From Allacma fusca (lineage: Eukaryota; Arthropoda; Collembola; Symphypleona; Sminthuridae), in NCBI GenBank assembly GCA_947179485.1, contig OX359245.1, positions 52,005,067 through 52,069,066 of the forward strand: DNA of 64,000 nucleotides. Reading direction: 5' to 3'. Shown here piece after piece: positions 30,876 to 42,212 of this stretch. Below the pieces are notes generated by a model that saw only the letters and a list, made by a program, of their open reading frames with translations, did not search any database and was not told the origin of the DNA. The first letter of the stretch is position 1, and every line of letters begins with the position of its first letter. The position numbers and the translations under genes were made by a program.

Positions 30876-32411
30876 ATGTCCGATAAAAAGAAGCCCTCAG
30901 CATCCAAACCAGACCCTAAACCTTCTACAAGTAGAGTCACTCGTAAAAATTCTGACCCTGATTTAAAAGACGCCTCTGAATTAGCAAAAGTCTTACAACA
31001 AGCAAAAGCAAAAGCAAAAGCTACCACTAGCACTAGTAAAAAGCCCACGCCTCCGCCGTTACCACCTCCAACCTTACCTACACCGCCCGTTCCTCCAGTA
31101 GTTCCGCCCGCACAAGCCTCACCTCCACGAACTCCCAGTCCACAATATTCTACCCGTCCAGGTACACCTCCACCGATTTCCTTACCCCCCCCCCCACCAC
31201 CACCACCATTACCAGTTCTTTCGCTCGTTACTCCTCCCACACGCATTGTTCCGTCTTTAAAACGACAAATTTCCAAAGCCCGCAAACGACAAAACTTTTA
31301 CCGAATAAACCCTCATAAACGTCCTCGCACAGTAAAATTTTTCAATATGGCTGCTGCTGCTGCTGCTGCCAACCCTGTTAATGTTACAATCAACACCGCT
31401 CCCATTCATTCTATAGTTGATTTTCAAAAGATTAAACAATTCCTTCCCGCAACTCATGATGTTCATGATTTTATTATTGACGTTCAACGTGTCGTGGCCC
31501 AATACCAATGGGATTGGCCCACCCTCCAAGGACACACTCCCAATTTATTAGCTCGTGACCCCTTTCAATGGCTACAAACCCAACTCACAATAGCACCACC
31601 CACTATTGTTAGTATTGACACATTCTTCACGGCCCTCCGTGAACGCTATGCAAAACCTCGACAGGTTTATCTCAATCAATTAATTTCCCGTAAGCAAAAA
31701 GATAATGAAACGAGTGCCAAATTTTTGTATGATGTTGATAGTATTTGCACTCGCTATGACCCAACCATGAGTCAACCTGACCGTGTTGCTTGGGGAATGG
31801 AAGGCCTCCTTCCCAAGTACAAATCTGCAGCGGCAGGTTTTCCATTTACAAGCATAGCTGCTCTCGTTCGTTTTTGCGAACAACGAGAATTTGCAGATAC
31901 AACTGCTGGCCCCTCAGATATGGCTGAAAAAGTTAAGTCTTTGGAAGAAACTATCCAAAAACTTACCTTATCTGATGCGCCTAATGCCCATTCTAATTTT
32001 GCTTTTGTCCCTGGCCGCGGACGAGGTCGTGGCAATGGCCGCGGCAACTCCCATAATAATAATAATAATCACCGCGGTAACCAAGGCAACATTCACCAAC
32101 CAGTTCCCCATCAACCCAGAGGTAATAATAACAATAACAACAACAATAATAGAGGACAGACTCAGAACCCCCATAAAGGCATGCAATGTTATAATTGTAA
32201 TAAGTTCGGTCACATCAGTCGTGACTGCCGTTCGGGAAACCAACAGAGGGGACCCAACCAGCGTGGTCAGGGTCCCCGCCCGAACTTTCGGAACAACAAT
32301 TTCCGCGGAAACAACAACGGCTTCCGCAACAACCAGAACAACGGCAACAATCGCCGGAACGACCAAAATGCCCACAGATTGGAAATTTTATTCAATCCCA
32401 ATCCGCCCTAA
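30876..32411 (+). CDS. Gag of the second gypsy-like element
   Basis: 511 residues, intact. It has a Pro-rich N-terminal region (about residues 50-120), a basic stretch, and a capsid-like domain (about 170-360) with WLQTQL...FFTALRERYAKP and LLPKYKSAAAGF. A Gly/Arg/Asn-rich region holds one zinc knuckle CYNCNKFGHISRDC, followed by an Asn/Arg-rich tail. Expected role: particle assembly and RNA packaging. Long Asn runs coincide with AAT and AAC microsatellites. Start chosen at the first ATG of the open frame. Confidence 0.9.
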   Translation: MSDKKKPSASKPDPKPSTSRVTRKNSDPDLKDASELAKVLQQAKAKAKATTSTSKKPTPPPLPPPTLPTPPVPPVVPPAQASPPRTPSPQYSTRPGTPPPISLPPPPPPPPLPVLSLVTPPTRIVPSLKRQISKARKRQNFYRINPHKRPRTVKFFNMAAAAAAANPVNVTINTAPIHSIVDFQKIKQFLPATHDVHDFIIDVQRVVAQYQWDWPTLQGHTPNLLARDPFQWLQTQLTIAPPTIVSIDTFFTALRERYAKPRQVYLNQLISRKQKDNETSAKFLYDVDSICTRYDPTMSQPDRVAWGMEGLLPKYKSAAAGFPFTSIAALVRFCEQREFADTTAGPSDMAEKVKSLEETIQKLTLSDAPNAHSNFAFVPGRGRGRGNGRGNSHNNNNNHRGNQGNIHQPVPHQPRGNNNNNNNNNRGQTQNPHKGMQCYNCNKFGHISRDCRSGNQQRGPNQRGQGPRPNFRNNNFRGNNNGFRNNQNNGNNRRNDQNAHRLEILFNPNPP

Positions 32412-32497
32412 AACAATCAAACTCCCCAGAATCACTTTGCGAATCTTCAATATCCCTCCATAACTTACCCACAATAAACCTGTCACCCGCTTCATCA

Positions 32498-32872
32498 ATG
32501 TGCCCGTATATTATGTGTTATTTTGATGATGTCTCCATTGACGCATTAATTGATACAGGAGCTTCTCATAATTTAATACAACGAAATCACATCCCCTCCA
32601 GTGCAGTCATCACTCCTTGCCCACAAAGATTTGTTATCACAGCAGATAAGGCTCGCATTCCTACGTCCCATATAGCCTCCTTAACGTTCCAACTTGATAA
32701 CTACTTTTACACAACAGAGGCCCATGTCCTTGAAACGCTCACTCCTCCACTCATTCTTGGCTGTAAGTTTATTACACAATTTGACTTTCATATACATCTG
32801 AACTCGAACTCCCTATACAACTCTCACGTATGTCATTACTTTCGTAAGCATGCATACTCAGCCACTTGTTAA
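32498..32872 (+). CDS. Protease of the second element, cut at its C-terminus
   Basis: Contains ALIDTGASHNLI with the catalytic DTG and, further on, LILGCKFITQFDFHIHL, the ILG-type end of retroviral aspartic proteases. The core is therefore nearly complete. The frame runs over the deletion junction near 32859 into the truncated LTR and stops at 32872. It is in a different frame from gag. Confidence 0.82.
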   Translation: MCPYIMCYFDDVSIDALIDTGASHNLIQRNHIPSSAVITPCPQRFVITADKARIPTSHIASLTFQLDNYFYTTEAHVLETLTPPLILGCKFITQFDFHIHLNSNSLYNSHVCHYFRKHAYSATC

Positions 32873-33148
32873 GTTTAAGATTCTTCCAGACTCTTCAGTG
32901 GATAACTGAGAGTCATTCCAGTAACACCTATTTTTAGTTGTTAATCTTCATTTCCTTTTCCTTTTGACTTCAATTATTAAATAAAAGCAATTAGTCTTCG
33001 GATTAATAGAAAATCACAATCAATCGTTTATTCATAATTATTCCTTCCATCAGCACGATTCCCAATTATTTACAGTTTCTTGATAATTACATAAGTAAAT
33101 AATCCATGAGTTAGGATTTCATGGTATGACCATAACCTACTCTTACAA
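32860..33148 (+). repeat. Truncated 3' LTR of the second element
   Basis: Matches 30073-30354 of the 5' LTR from AGCCACTTGTTAAG to CTCTTACA, with an extra CCTTTT unit. It joins protease directly, so the deletion took everything from the end of protease to the middle of the LTR. Confidence 0.88.
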
Positions 33149-33218
33149 TATTTACTGCTAGATATACATATGCACGTAGTTCTTTTTTGATTTTAGTGAT
33201 CACCAGCTTGGCATCGGC

Positions 33219-33598
33219 AAGGGTCGGATTTTTGTAAATCTCCCTGCAGGATTACTTCTACATTTCCCTGCTGAATCTGATGTCCCTGCAGGGAGGTTCT
33301 CACCGATTTAAAAAATCCCTGCTGAAAAAAGGTCAACGATTTTCAAAATACCTATTAAGAAAACAAATTTCGGTACCATACGCCAAATCCCAGCAAAATA
33401 ACCAGTCAGTCAGTCTGAAAATCCGTTTTTATATCAACTTTCCCTGCAACACGCCAACAAATTTGAAAATCCCTGTAAAAAAAGGTCAATGAATTTAAAA
33501 ATCTCTGTTTGCAAAAAATGATCCCTCCCCTTTGTCATTTTCCCTGCCAGCAATATTCTTTCCCTGGGAAGAATCTTCCCACAAAAATTCGAACCCTG
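33219..33598. mobile_element. hAT-like MITE of the CCCTGCAGGGA type
   Basis: Ends CAAGGGTCGGATTTTTGT and CAAAAATTCGAACCCTG; flanks GGCATCGG (33211-33218) and GACATCGG (33599-33606) match 7 of 8. Subterminal repeats are TCCCTGC and AAAATCCCTG. It resembles the MITE shared by the two units (12397, 54160). Confidence 0.8.
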
Positions 33599-33762
33599 GA
33601 CATCGGTAATCTATTGAAGTTGAAAATTGGTTTGGGTTTTATTTCTGAGAGTAGGTTTTTGAGGAGGGCGGAGTGAAAAGAGACAGAATTGCTATATATA
33701 AGATGTCCGGCCGATAACATTCAAAAGTAACTCTCAAAAGAGGATAATAATCTCGAATTTCA

Positions 33763-33840
33763 CAAAGAGCAGGGTAACATTCAGCTTGATTTTATAAAAG
33801 CCATATCCGGATTGTAAACAATCAGGTGTTATTTTGAAAC
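33763..33840 (-). pseudogene. Relic of a lectin terminal exon
   Basis: On the minus strand the sequence reads ATAACACCTGAT...TCCGGATATGGCTTTTATAAA and then ...CCTGCTCTTTGTGAAATTC. This follows the L3 terminal exon (ITPD ... WLLK..EN..PAFCEK) with internal losses. It is a decayed fragment of a further lectin copy outside the recognised units. Confidence 0.5.
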
Positions 33841-33844
33841 GCAT

Positions 33845-34822
33845 ATTGGTTCTGACCTTGTGGACGCTAAGGTTTCCAAACTATTCAACTTAGCTGGAAA
33901 CCAATTTCAGCAGATTTCCTCCTGATCACATAGATGTGCAAACCTCTTCAAATTGTATCATTTTTTGGAATTTTTGAAAATTTCAAAAGTGCTATTTACG
34001 CTTTGCATTTAATATTGTTTCCCTGATCTCGTGAATGATCAAGCAATCATTTCGAATTTCCCAGTTTTCAAAAATTATGGAATACATATCAACAAATGGA
34101 ATCCTGAAGCGAACTCGGTTTCGACCTTGTGGAATCAAAGGATTCTGTATCATTAATCTTAGCTGAAAATAATTTGACTAACTCAAGCTCCTAACCACGT
34201 AGATGTGCAAACCACTTCAAATTTCATTTTCCGAAATTTTGAAAAATTTCAAAAGCGCTTTTCACGCTTTAAATTTGGCTTTCACATTTCCCTGAACAAG
34301 TAGATGTGCAAACCACTTCAAATTTTCCAATTTTTGAAATTAAAAAAAATATACATATCATACAAACTGGGATTGCGTTTTAAACTTCACTTCAACATTT
34401 CAGCTTGCGTGTATACAAAGCAGTTCACATTTTTCCGTTTCTGCCAGCTGCGGAATAGTTTCAGAAAGACATTATTTTTTAAAAAACCAATTGCACTAAC
34501 ACAACAAGCTACGAAAGTAATTTGCATTTATACTCATGTCAAAAGCATACGACGCCTATCGATTCGACATTGAGCTGTTGGTCAACCGATTGCAATTTAC
34601 GATTTTTGTTCTTGCAGCGAAAGCTATCTGAAGATATCAACATGTGGACAACACAAGGGTGTCTTCAGTAACAACACAAGAATTGTTATAGTAGGTATAT
34701 AATGTGCAATTATTTCTGAACCACTCAATACAAAATACACAATCACTAACGAAGATAATTATTACAGTTTTCAAACAATTTTATTGCATTACAGTAGGAA
34801 CTCAAGATAAAGATCTTTTGAC
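33845..34822 (+). repeat. Dispersed 1-kb duplication, copy 1
   Basis: Matches 60038-61016 in the same orientation. The first 700 bp carry three diverged repeats around GTAGATGTGCAAACCACTTC and differ at many sites between copies. The last 264 bp (34559-34822) appear identical to 60753-61016. No gene is supported inside. Confidence 0.85.
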
Positions 34823-36349
34823 AAGGATGAGATTAAAAATGAAGCAATGCCACAAAAAACTAAGATCAATAGCTACACCAAATCCAAAATTTGATTCGTA
34901 AGAACCACTACGTTTTGAGAATTATTATTATTGTTCTCTTTCTATTATTCATCCTCAATCAGTCAAAATTCATAAACATAAAGGAACTTTCTGAATGAAC
35001 GCTGCTTATAAGCAGGATAGAAAAGATGCTCACAGAAACATTGCAACGCATATTTTTATTGCTTCTCGAGTCTTGTGAAATACAGTCTAAAACTTATCCT
35101 TCCACTAGGGATGGTCACCAATGTAACGAAACGTTGCTCTTATTCTTATCATCTACTTATAATCACCGATACGGTACGATATTTCCTGGCGTATTTAAAC
35201 ATACACATCGTACCATTTCGTACTCGTTCGTACAAGGTTCAAATACCAAAATTGGTAAATTGTAACCACTTCTTACCTATTACACCTTGGGATGTGTATT
35301 ACAATATTATTTATGAAATTCTCAAAATGTTTACAATCATGAGGGAGGGGTGGAATATAAGTACACTATCAACTACGTGTCAATAAACCCGTGGCACTAT
35401 TTACCTTCGTTCCCAAAAGTCGCGTTTCTGAGAACTTTCTCTAATTCAGCCTATGAGTTTCATTTTCAGAAGATTAAAACCCTAATAACAAGAATCAATG
35501 AAACACGGGGGAGGGATAAGTACTGGCTTTCTTTTCTTTACAAAGACTTGACGAGATTGCCTGTTCCTTGCTATACTCTTAAAAGGGAACAGTCGGAACT
35601 TTACCATTGTATGGATTTATCCCATAAGTTAGAATTTCTCCTCTATTTTCATAAATTCCTTAGCAACTTTGTAGTAACTTTAATATCTACTCAAAATTAA
35701 AGAAAAATTGTGCGTACAATTTTCTAACTATATACATTATTTTGAATACGGCACCATGTTTTCCATAATGTTGACAGCAATCGAAAGATGGAGGAAAGTA
35801 TTCGATTTCATAGAAAATTACGAGTAAATCCTGCCATGTGTTAACGGAAACTAATCCAGATTAGCTAAGAGTTCACAAAGACAATTTTGTACAGTAATTT
35901 GGAAAGTTACGAGTAGAAAAGGAATATGGAAAGTAACTATTCTTGAATAATTGTAGATTTTCCACGAAATTACTTGAACTAGACTAAAACCCATTTTTAT
36001 AAATTGATCGATAACTAATTCAGTATTGCTTAAATGACATTATTTATTTGTAAATTCAAAAATTATAAAATATCGTTTTTATCGTCCTTCCATACAGCAT
36101 TCGGATTTTATGACAAACATTACAGATGTTAACGATATTTCAATAATAACCCCTAAAATTTTCTCTACTTTAAACACGTGAATGTGTCCCTGGCCTGTCA
36201 AGCACGTACGGTGCAGCCCTGATTTGAGTTCCAGAAGTCCCAGCCGTTCTTGGTCGCAATTGTCGCCTAGCAACAAAAGGACCAGGTTCAACAGTTCCCA
36301 CTACGTCCCCACCCGCATTAGAATTTGTCATAGACACCCGATTATCTTC
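34823..36349. other. Intergenic, no recognised gene
   Basis: A 116-codon plus-strand frame (35350-35700) and a 79-codon frame (35026-35265) are open, but they show no family signature or splice context. I leave them uncalled. Confidence 0.4.
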
Positions 36350-37678
36350 TCAGTCCGAGGAGGAGTACGACGAGCTTGAGGAGTTAAACATTATTCTCGC
36401 TCCTTCAAACAAATTACTGTAATCACTTGGCCTTGCATAACTCGAGTTGTTCATGTTGGTAGGAGGATTACTACAAGTGATTACAGAATTCAAACATGCG
36501 GCCGATACATACGGGGTCACAGAGGGGGAAGTCGGAACACTAATAGTGATTCTTGTTCTGACAGAGTACTCAACAAGTCTGCGAGGTCGCGGTTCATAGG
36601 GTTGAGGCACCAAGGACTTCAATGGAATAGATAATGTGGGAACATCTCCGAACTTTTTGTCGAAACTGCAGATCCCACCTTGCCATACCATAGAGTTTTT
36701 CTACACAATTCAAAAATACTGTATTTTAACAACCCAATAATAATTATTGTAGTTGTGTTTATTAATATTTTCAAGAATTCCTACCGGGGCAATGGTTCCA
36801 GCAGTGAAATAAGTAATCTTTGCCTCATACTTCTCCACTGACTTCTGACTCCCCGCAACACATATCATCCAAGATATGCACTTCTCCTTCGCATCCACCA
36901 AGGTCTTCAAGAAGAAAACTTTTCCATCGAAGATAAAAAAATGCGGAAGACCCATAAAGACGTTCCAACGGTCCAGCTCCACCTTTGGTATAGTTTGATG
37001 AATATCAACAACAAGCTCTGTGTTGGATGGTGGGGTCTCAAGACCTCGAATTCGATGCACGGTTTTCAAATGTTCTACAATTCCCGGCTCACCGATTTTA
37101 ATATTACAATTAATTCCCAAGCTCTCGCAGAAATTTAATGACCTTCAAGAACAAAACAAATCAGGCACTTTAAAAAATTATTCCCCTTTTAATGCAATCA
37201 ATCAGTTACTACTAAATACAAAAAATCTTAACTCCTTCCTACTTACAAACATTATTTAAAATAAAAATATTCGTTGTCCAACTCACGAGAATTTACAATC
37301 CAAGTCATGATCTCGCACTTGATCATACTTACGCTTCAACATACATCCTGCCTCGAGGTTTTTGCACTCATAGGAGCATTCCCGAACGATTTCTTCCACA
37401 GCCAAGTTACGAATCTTCTTTCCCACAAATGCGTCCCGACACTGCGGACAAGTCTTCACCTTCACATGACAAATATCGCAAATCAAGTGACCATTGACGC
37501 ATTGGTAGACAGGCGGGAGCAGGAACTCGAGACATATTGGGCAGGTATATTTTTTCGGTACGGGTTTGCCCCTTTGGCTACAGCTGCTCTGACTACAATT
37601 ACATTTCTGCCTGGCTCTTGTGGTAGGCATTTCCTCCTCTTCAGCCTCTATTATTATTACCTCTTCTTGAGGATCCAT
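36350..37678 (-). CDS. SIAH-type RING finger E3 ubiquitin ligase-like protein, 3 exons
   Basis: Exons 37678-37287, 37121-36785 and 36700-36350 join in frame through GT-AG introns (165 and 84 bp) to 359 residues. After a Glu-rich N-terminus (MDPQEEVIII...) comes a C3HC4 RING at residues 46-80 (CPICLEFLLPPVYQC, GHLIC, CPQCR). A SIAH-type zinc region follows (IRNLAVEEIV...CSYECKNLEAGC...HDLDC...HLKTVH). A SINA-like substrate-binding domain (WNVFMGLPHFFIF...) and a Ser/Asn-rich tail close the protein. By family it should act with an E2 to ubiquitinate bound substrates in the cytoplasm. The second intron was chosen because reading on hits two in-frame stops. The start ATG follows an acceptor, so a 5' untranslated exon is likely. 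It is an undamaged single-copy gene here. Confidence 0.8.
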
Positions 37679-38035
37679 AGTTGTCTGAATTTTAGCTAAA
37701 TTGTAAATATTACAGAACAAAAAACAATTAGCTACTAAATTCCCTCCCGGATTTATAAAAGAACTCAAAGCATATTCAGTCCAAATAATAATTACATTCC
37801 ATAACATTAACATTTCATCATATACAGATATTTCAAAAGCTCAATCCGAGTAGCCACAATCACAAAATTCTTATATTCAAGCTTCATCTGGCAGCCCAAC
37901 TATTAAAAACAAAACTTATGACTAATGATTCACGTTCATATCTACGAATGTAAGCTTTAATTTTAAATGACACAGAGGCCATATTAATTTTTATATTTTT
38001 CTAAAACAAAATCTAGAAATATATTTTAATTTTAC

Positions 38036-38142
38036 CTGAATAATCAGCTATTAAGTTCACACATTCGTACTCGACTGTTACAAATTCCTCCAACACACAA
38101 ATCACGCCCTGATCCTTCACCAAATGCTCTTCCTGACTTCTC
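38036..38142 (-). other. Possible upstream exon of the SIAH-like gene
   Basis: A 107-bp segment between a good acceptor (TTTTTTACAG) and donor (GTAAAA) is open in one frame (RSQEEHLVKDQGVICVLEEF...). It lies upstream of the SIAH-like gene on the same strand. It may be a 5' exon of that transcript or a fragment of another copy; I could not connect it in frame. Confidence 0.3.
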
Positions 38143-38567
38143 CTGTAAAAAATTGTCAATAATTAAAATCTTGAAATGTACCACAAAAAATTCCTATTTG
38201 TTTTCAAAGACAACAATAATTTATTAAAGATGATTGTAAGTTCGTTCCTGGAACATACCTTCTTTAATGCAATAATGATAGCGCATTGGTATTAAGCTTC
38301 CGTCCGTAATCGTAATTTTAATTAATTTAAATTGTGAGGACACAAGTCTGACTGACTACACAGCCGAAAAAAAAATATGAAGCTCTTTTATGTATACAAA
38401 GGAACCACGCTGAGAATTAAAAACTTACGAGCGCAAAAATAAATGCGACTTACGTCGACAACAGGACGTTTGCTCATTGCTGCCCTATTCTATTCCGAGA
38501 CTTGAATAGGAAAATAGTTTGAATCAAAGATATATGCTAAACTGATTTGCCTATCCTACATCCTACC

Positions 38568-39630
38568 CAGGGTTGGCCAATTGAAAATGCCCTCGGTTTT
38601 ATGCCTGCCCGCTTGAAAATGCCCTGAAAATGCCAAAAATGCCCTGAAAATGCCCAACTTTCAAAATGCCCATGCATTTTGGGCATTTTCGAATTTTGGA
38701 AATAATAATTATTTGCAGCTCTTGTATAAAGATTTTTTTAAATGTCAAACTTCATTTAAAAATATGCATGAATTAATCGAAAGCTTCGCAATTTGTAAAC
38801 TGTTAGTTTTCCTACGTCGCTTCTTCTCCTGTGTATTGTTAATCTAATTAAATAATATCCTCAACATCAACCACCTTCGGACTCGTGAAATGTAAAACTA
38901 CAATTTCCGTTGTCTTCTAAAATATTTGTTTTCAGCTCAGGGATTGAAGTGATATTTTATACACATGATAATCAAGTATAATTTGTTTTGACCAACTCGG
39001 TGCTGGCTTTGTTGAGGATGATTTTACCAACGCTGATTCGTATGAAAATAAAGCAATTTCATTAGTCACATGGATGTCCAGAGAAATGCATCTTGTGGTA
39101 CTAAATTTGGATAATAATTCCCGTTTTACCTCCACTGGGGCTTTCAAACTTTCGTGTGAGCACAGCACTTTATGGTATAATCCAACTGCTTGTTATAACA
39201 ATAATTACACACCATTGTTTTTACCAATATCTGACCAGTAAAGCTAAACATTGTCATTGATTCAAAGTATCCTAATTAAATCTCAAGTTAAAATTAAGAA
39301 ATTGGAATGAGATTTAAAATAATGATAATAATAATTAGAGTACAATGAATGGACAAGGTTGAATTAATGCAATATCAGGTATGCAATTATAAAGATATTT
39401 GCATTGACTCAAACAAACAATCGTCGAATTCATAGCATAAGAAAATTTACCTTGCTGACAAAATAATAGATCCAGGCAGATGTATCCCCAAAAATGATTT
39501 AATATGCCCAAAATGCCTGCCCTACGCGGATTATGCCAAAAATGCCGAAAATGCCATAGATGCCGAAAATGCCACGAATTGAAAATGCCCGTGCCGAAAA
39601 TGCCATTGCATTTTCAATTGGCCAACCCTG
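38568..39630. mobile_element. Complete hAT-like non-autonomous element (TSD ATCCTACC)
   Basis: Ends CAGGGTTGGCCAATTGAAAA and its inverse TTTTCAATTGGCCAACCCTG, flanked by the perfect 8-bp repeat ATCCTACC (38560-38567 and 39631-39638). Subterminal regions repeat AAAATGCCC. The middle (38700-39480) matches positions 1-450, so 1-661 is a second copy of this element. No transposase is recognised. Confidence 0.92.
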
Positions 39631-39638
39631 ATCCTACC

Positions 39639-40510
39639 TGTACATTTAGTTTAGGAGGGGCCTTCCTTCTCCCCTATTTGTGCAATTGTAGGGCCTATAT
39701 CCTTCCCTACAAGTAGGCATTTGCGGCTGCCTACATTTCTTTCTATATAGGGATACGGAAAGTGTTATCCCCTTCCTACATGTGACCCTATACTGCAGAA
39801 TTAAATTATTTTTTTTATTGAAATTCACAAATTACATTTTGCTGTTTTATTTTAGCAAATTTATTTTGGACACATAACATTAGTTTAGAAAAAATTTAGG
39901 CCATCTCTCATATGCAACAACTATTCAGCAAACACTCGCAATTGTTTGTTACTATGTATCATATATTTAAACAAACTGATTTTGAGTACTTCTTCAAAAT
40001 TAATGTTACGCATTATGTGAAACCTCGTATTGATAGGGCCTATTGCACGTTACAATAAGTATAAGCCATCGAGCAATCACATACAATATATGTACATGTA
40101 CTTAGTTATGTATGGATATTATTTTGAATGGGAAATCTCAGATGTCCCTGCAGTAGCCTGATATTTCAACGTTTAAAAATCGTTATGATTTGCATCGAGA
40201 GAAGGCTTCCATAATGTGACTGTGTCCATAATGTGTGTGATAATAGTTATGTATAGATATACCTATATCCTATATATTTGCCTTCATACAAGCATGATAC
40301 AAGCGTGTTCTCGGCTGCCTACATATTTGCCTATATGACCGCGTGTGTGCAGGGCCTGCACACACACTGCAGGCGTGCATTTCCTACTTATAGGCATTTT
40401 TTCTGCAAAAACCAGTGCACCCTATTTTGCCTATAATGTTTCGTGAAAATAGCTTAAACACCCTATAAATAGGCCTACAAGTAGACCTACATGTAGGGTA
40501 GGCTAGCATC
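39639..40510. other. Repetitive spacer rich in CCTAC/GTAGG words
   Basis: Both ends carry many TGTAGGG, CCTACAAGTAGG and TATAGGCAT words, as in subterminal arrays of the MITEs here, but I could not define inverted ends or a target duplication. Probably a degraded element. Confidence 0.4.
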
Positions 40511-41544
40511 TTTGGTTTGAATAGAATTGCCGACATTTATACAGAAATAAATAGAATAGAATCGAATAGCTCGATTTTTGAAACCCCCAGACTAGAATAG
40601 AATAGAATATGCACTATGCACCTGATGCTAAGATTAGAATTGAATAGTAAAAACAGCAAAATTCGTATTCAGATCTGAGCCACTGAGAATGTCATAAACA
40701 AAAAAAATATTAACTACAGCCCTTGGAGGGTTTGTGTAAAAATTATCGCTACGCGATAATTTGCGGCTATGCGTAGGGTTGGGTCAGCTACCGCCGTCAA
40801 AGCAAGGTGAATTTTAAGTTTTTTCGAAATTTGCGATTTTTTTTTGAAAAAACTATCAGGCTGATTTCAACCACAAGCATTAATAATTACGACTTACATA
40901 AGGAATATTCACAAAAAAATTGATTGAAATCAATTTGTTAGTCTTAGAGGTAACTGTCATTTGATTTAAGGTTCGAAATTTCAAATTAAAAAAATATACT
41001 GGGTCGATTTCAACCACATATACTATAACCAGTTTTAACCACAATAACCAAGGCTATTTTACTAACGCGCTGCTGCCACCCTAAAAACTAACAAATATAT
41101 TTTGAGGGAATAAAAATTATTTTATAAATTCAGGCTTGTTAACTGCCAATTATTGAGTACAAGTAATTATTTATACACCCGCTTAACTCTCTTCTGCCTG
41201 CAGGGGACTTGCTAAAGAGTAAATTTGCTAAATATCAGTTATTTTATTATCATTGTTAATAGCAAGTTATAATTCCGGGAACTGGAAATTGGAATTATGA
41301 GAAAAAACGTAGTTATATTTATACAGCGCGCTTTATCCACCAGTTTACAGCGCGCGGTTTTTATTTACTGATGAATAGAATTTGAATAGGAATAGAATAC
41401 GAATTTTCTAATTTTGTTGGAATAGGAATAGACTTGAATAGCCTCGCCAAACCTTTAGCAGAATATAATAGGACTTGAATATACAAGACTTACAATTAGT
41501 TGTAAACAGAATAGAATAGAATTAAAACTGGGCGGGCAGCAGTG
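40511..41544. mobile_element. Partial hAT-like element of the GAATAGAATAG type
   Basis: Both flanks are arrays of AATAGAATAG words. The right end reads CTGGGCGGGCAGCAGTG, close to the hAT end at 6122 (GGCGGGCAGCACTG). The left end lacks the matching inverted repeat. It abuts lectin exon 3 of L2B at 41545. Confidence 0.5.
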
Positions 41545-41963
41545 CTTGTACTGAATTAACTTTAAACGATCAGTTAGACACAGCTTACAATTATTACAGT
41601 TGGGCTTCATCAGTTGAAGTACATTAATATAAGAGCTTATGGAAAATTCGTGTTTTAATCCATATAGGTAAGAGTTAAATGTTATGACTTATTGAAGTCC
41701 TCCGCGGCATTGACAATCAGAGCAGTGTCCATATAATTATGAAAAATGTAACTTACTGCCGGATTGGTAAGGTAAAACACGCCATCAGTATTCCTCCCTG
41801 TTTCATCTAAAAGTCAATAATATGTACATAATTTTAAATCCGTGTCTCTCTTGAGTCTTACTGTTACATTTATATTAAACATACCTCGCTCCGTAGGACC
41901 CAGCAAAGCAGCTACAATAATAACCTTCATTAGAATATGTATCAGAAAGAATTTATGGCTCAT
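41545..41963 (-). pseudogene. L2B: truncated copy of L2
   Basis: Exon 1 (41963-41885, signal peptide MSHKFFLIHILMKV...) and exon 2 (41806-41757) are intact with good splice sites. Exon 3 stops after its first six bases (TACAAG, 41550-41545), where the hAT-like end of 40511-41544 begins. Exons 3 and 4 are therefore missing and no lectin domain can be made. Confidence 0.85.
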
Positions 41964-42212
41964 CTTGCTTCACTACTTCCAGACTTATTTAATTATTTAA
42001 GTAAAGAGCTAATAATTAAAAAATGCTGGATTTTTTTGGCGTTTTTGCAAAGTCGGATAAACATGTGGTTTATCGTGCCGGGTAATAATATAAAGTCAGC
42101 ATTGGGACGACTACTTATACCCACGAAAATTAGATTAATACAGATAGAATCAAATTCAGGGTCCTTAAAATTGACATGCAGTTGTAAATATGAGTCAACA
42201 GGTAGTGTACTG

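Larger units (their letters stand above)
29843..33148 (+). mobile_element. Second gypsy-like LTR element, internally deleted (TSD ATAT)
   Basis: In plus-strand order it has a full 5' LTR (29843-30354), primer-binding site, gag and protease, followed directly by a 3' LTR that lacks its first 230 bp (32860-33148). ATAT flanks both sides (29839-29842 and after 33148). Reverse transcriptase, RNase H, integrase, polypurine tract and the start of the 3' LTR are gone in one deletion. The shared LTR part is identical apart from a 6-bp length difference (CCTTTT repeat) as far as I can read, so it is young. Confidence 0.88.

Noticed and set aside
31968..32375. Hydrophobic Val/Ile-rich frames over the second gag
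   Set aside because: They are other-frame readings of Asn-rich AAT/AAC repeats and show no independent support.
35350..35700. 116-codon plus-strand frame as a gene
   Set aside because: No motif, no conserved copy and no splice or promoter context; length alone is not enough in AT-rich DNA with few long frames.
38996..39168. Minus-strand frame 39168-38932 as an exon
   Set aside because: It lies inside a complete hAT-like element, and the other copy (1-180) has an interrupted frame.
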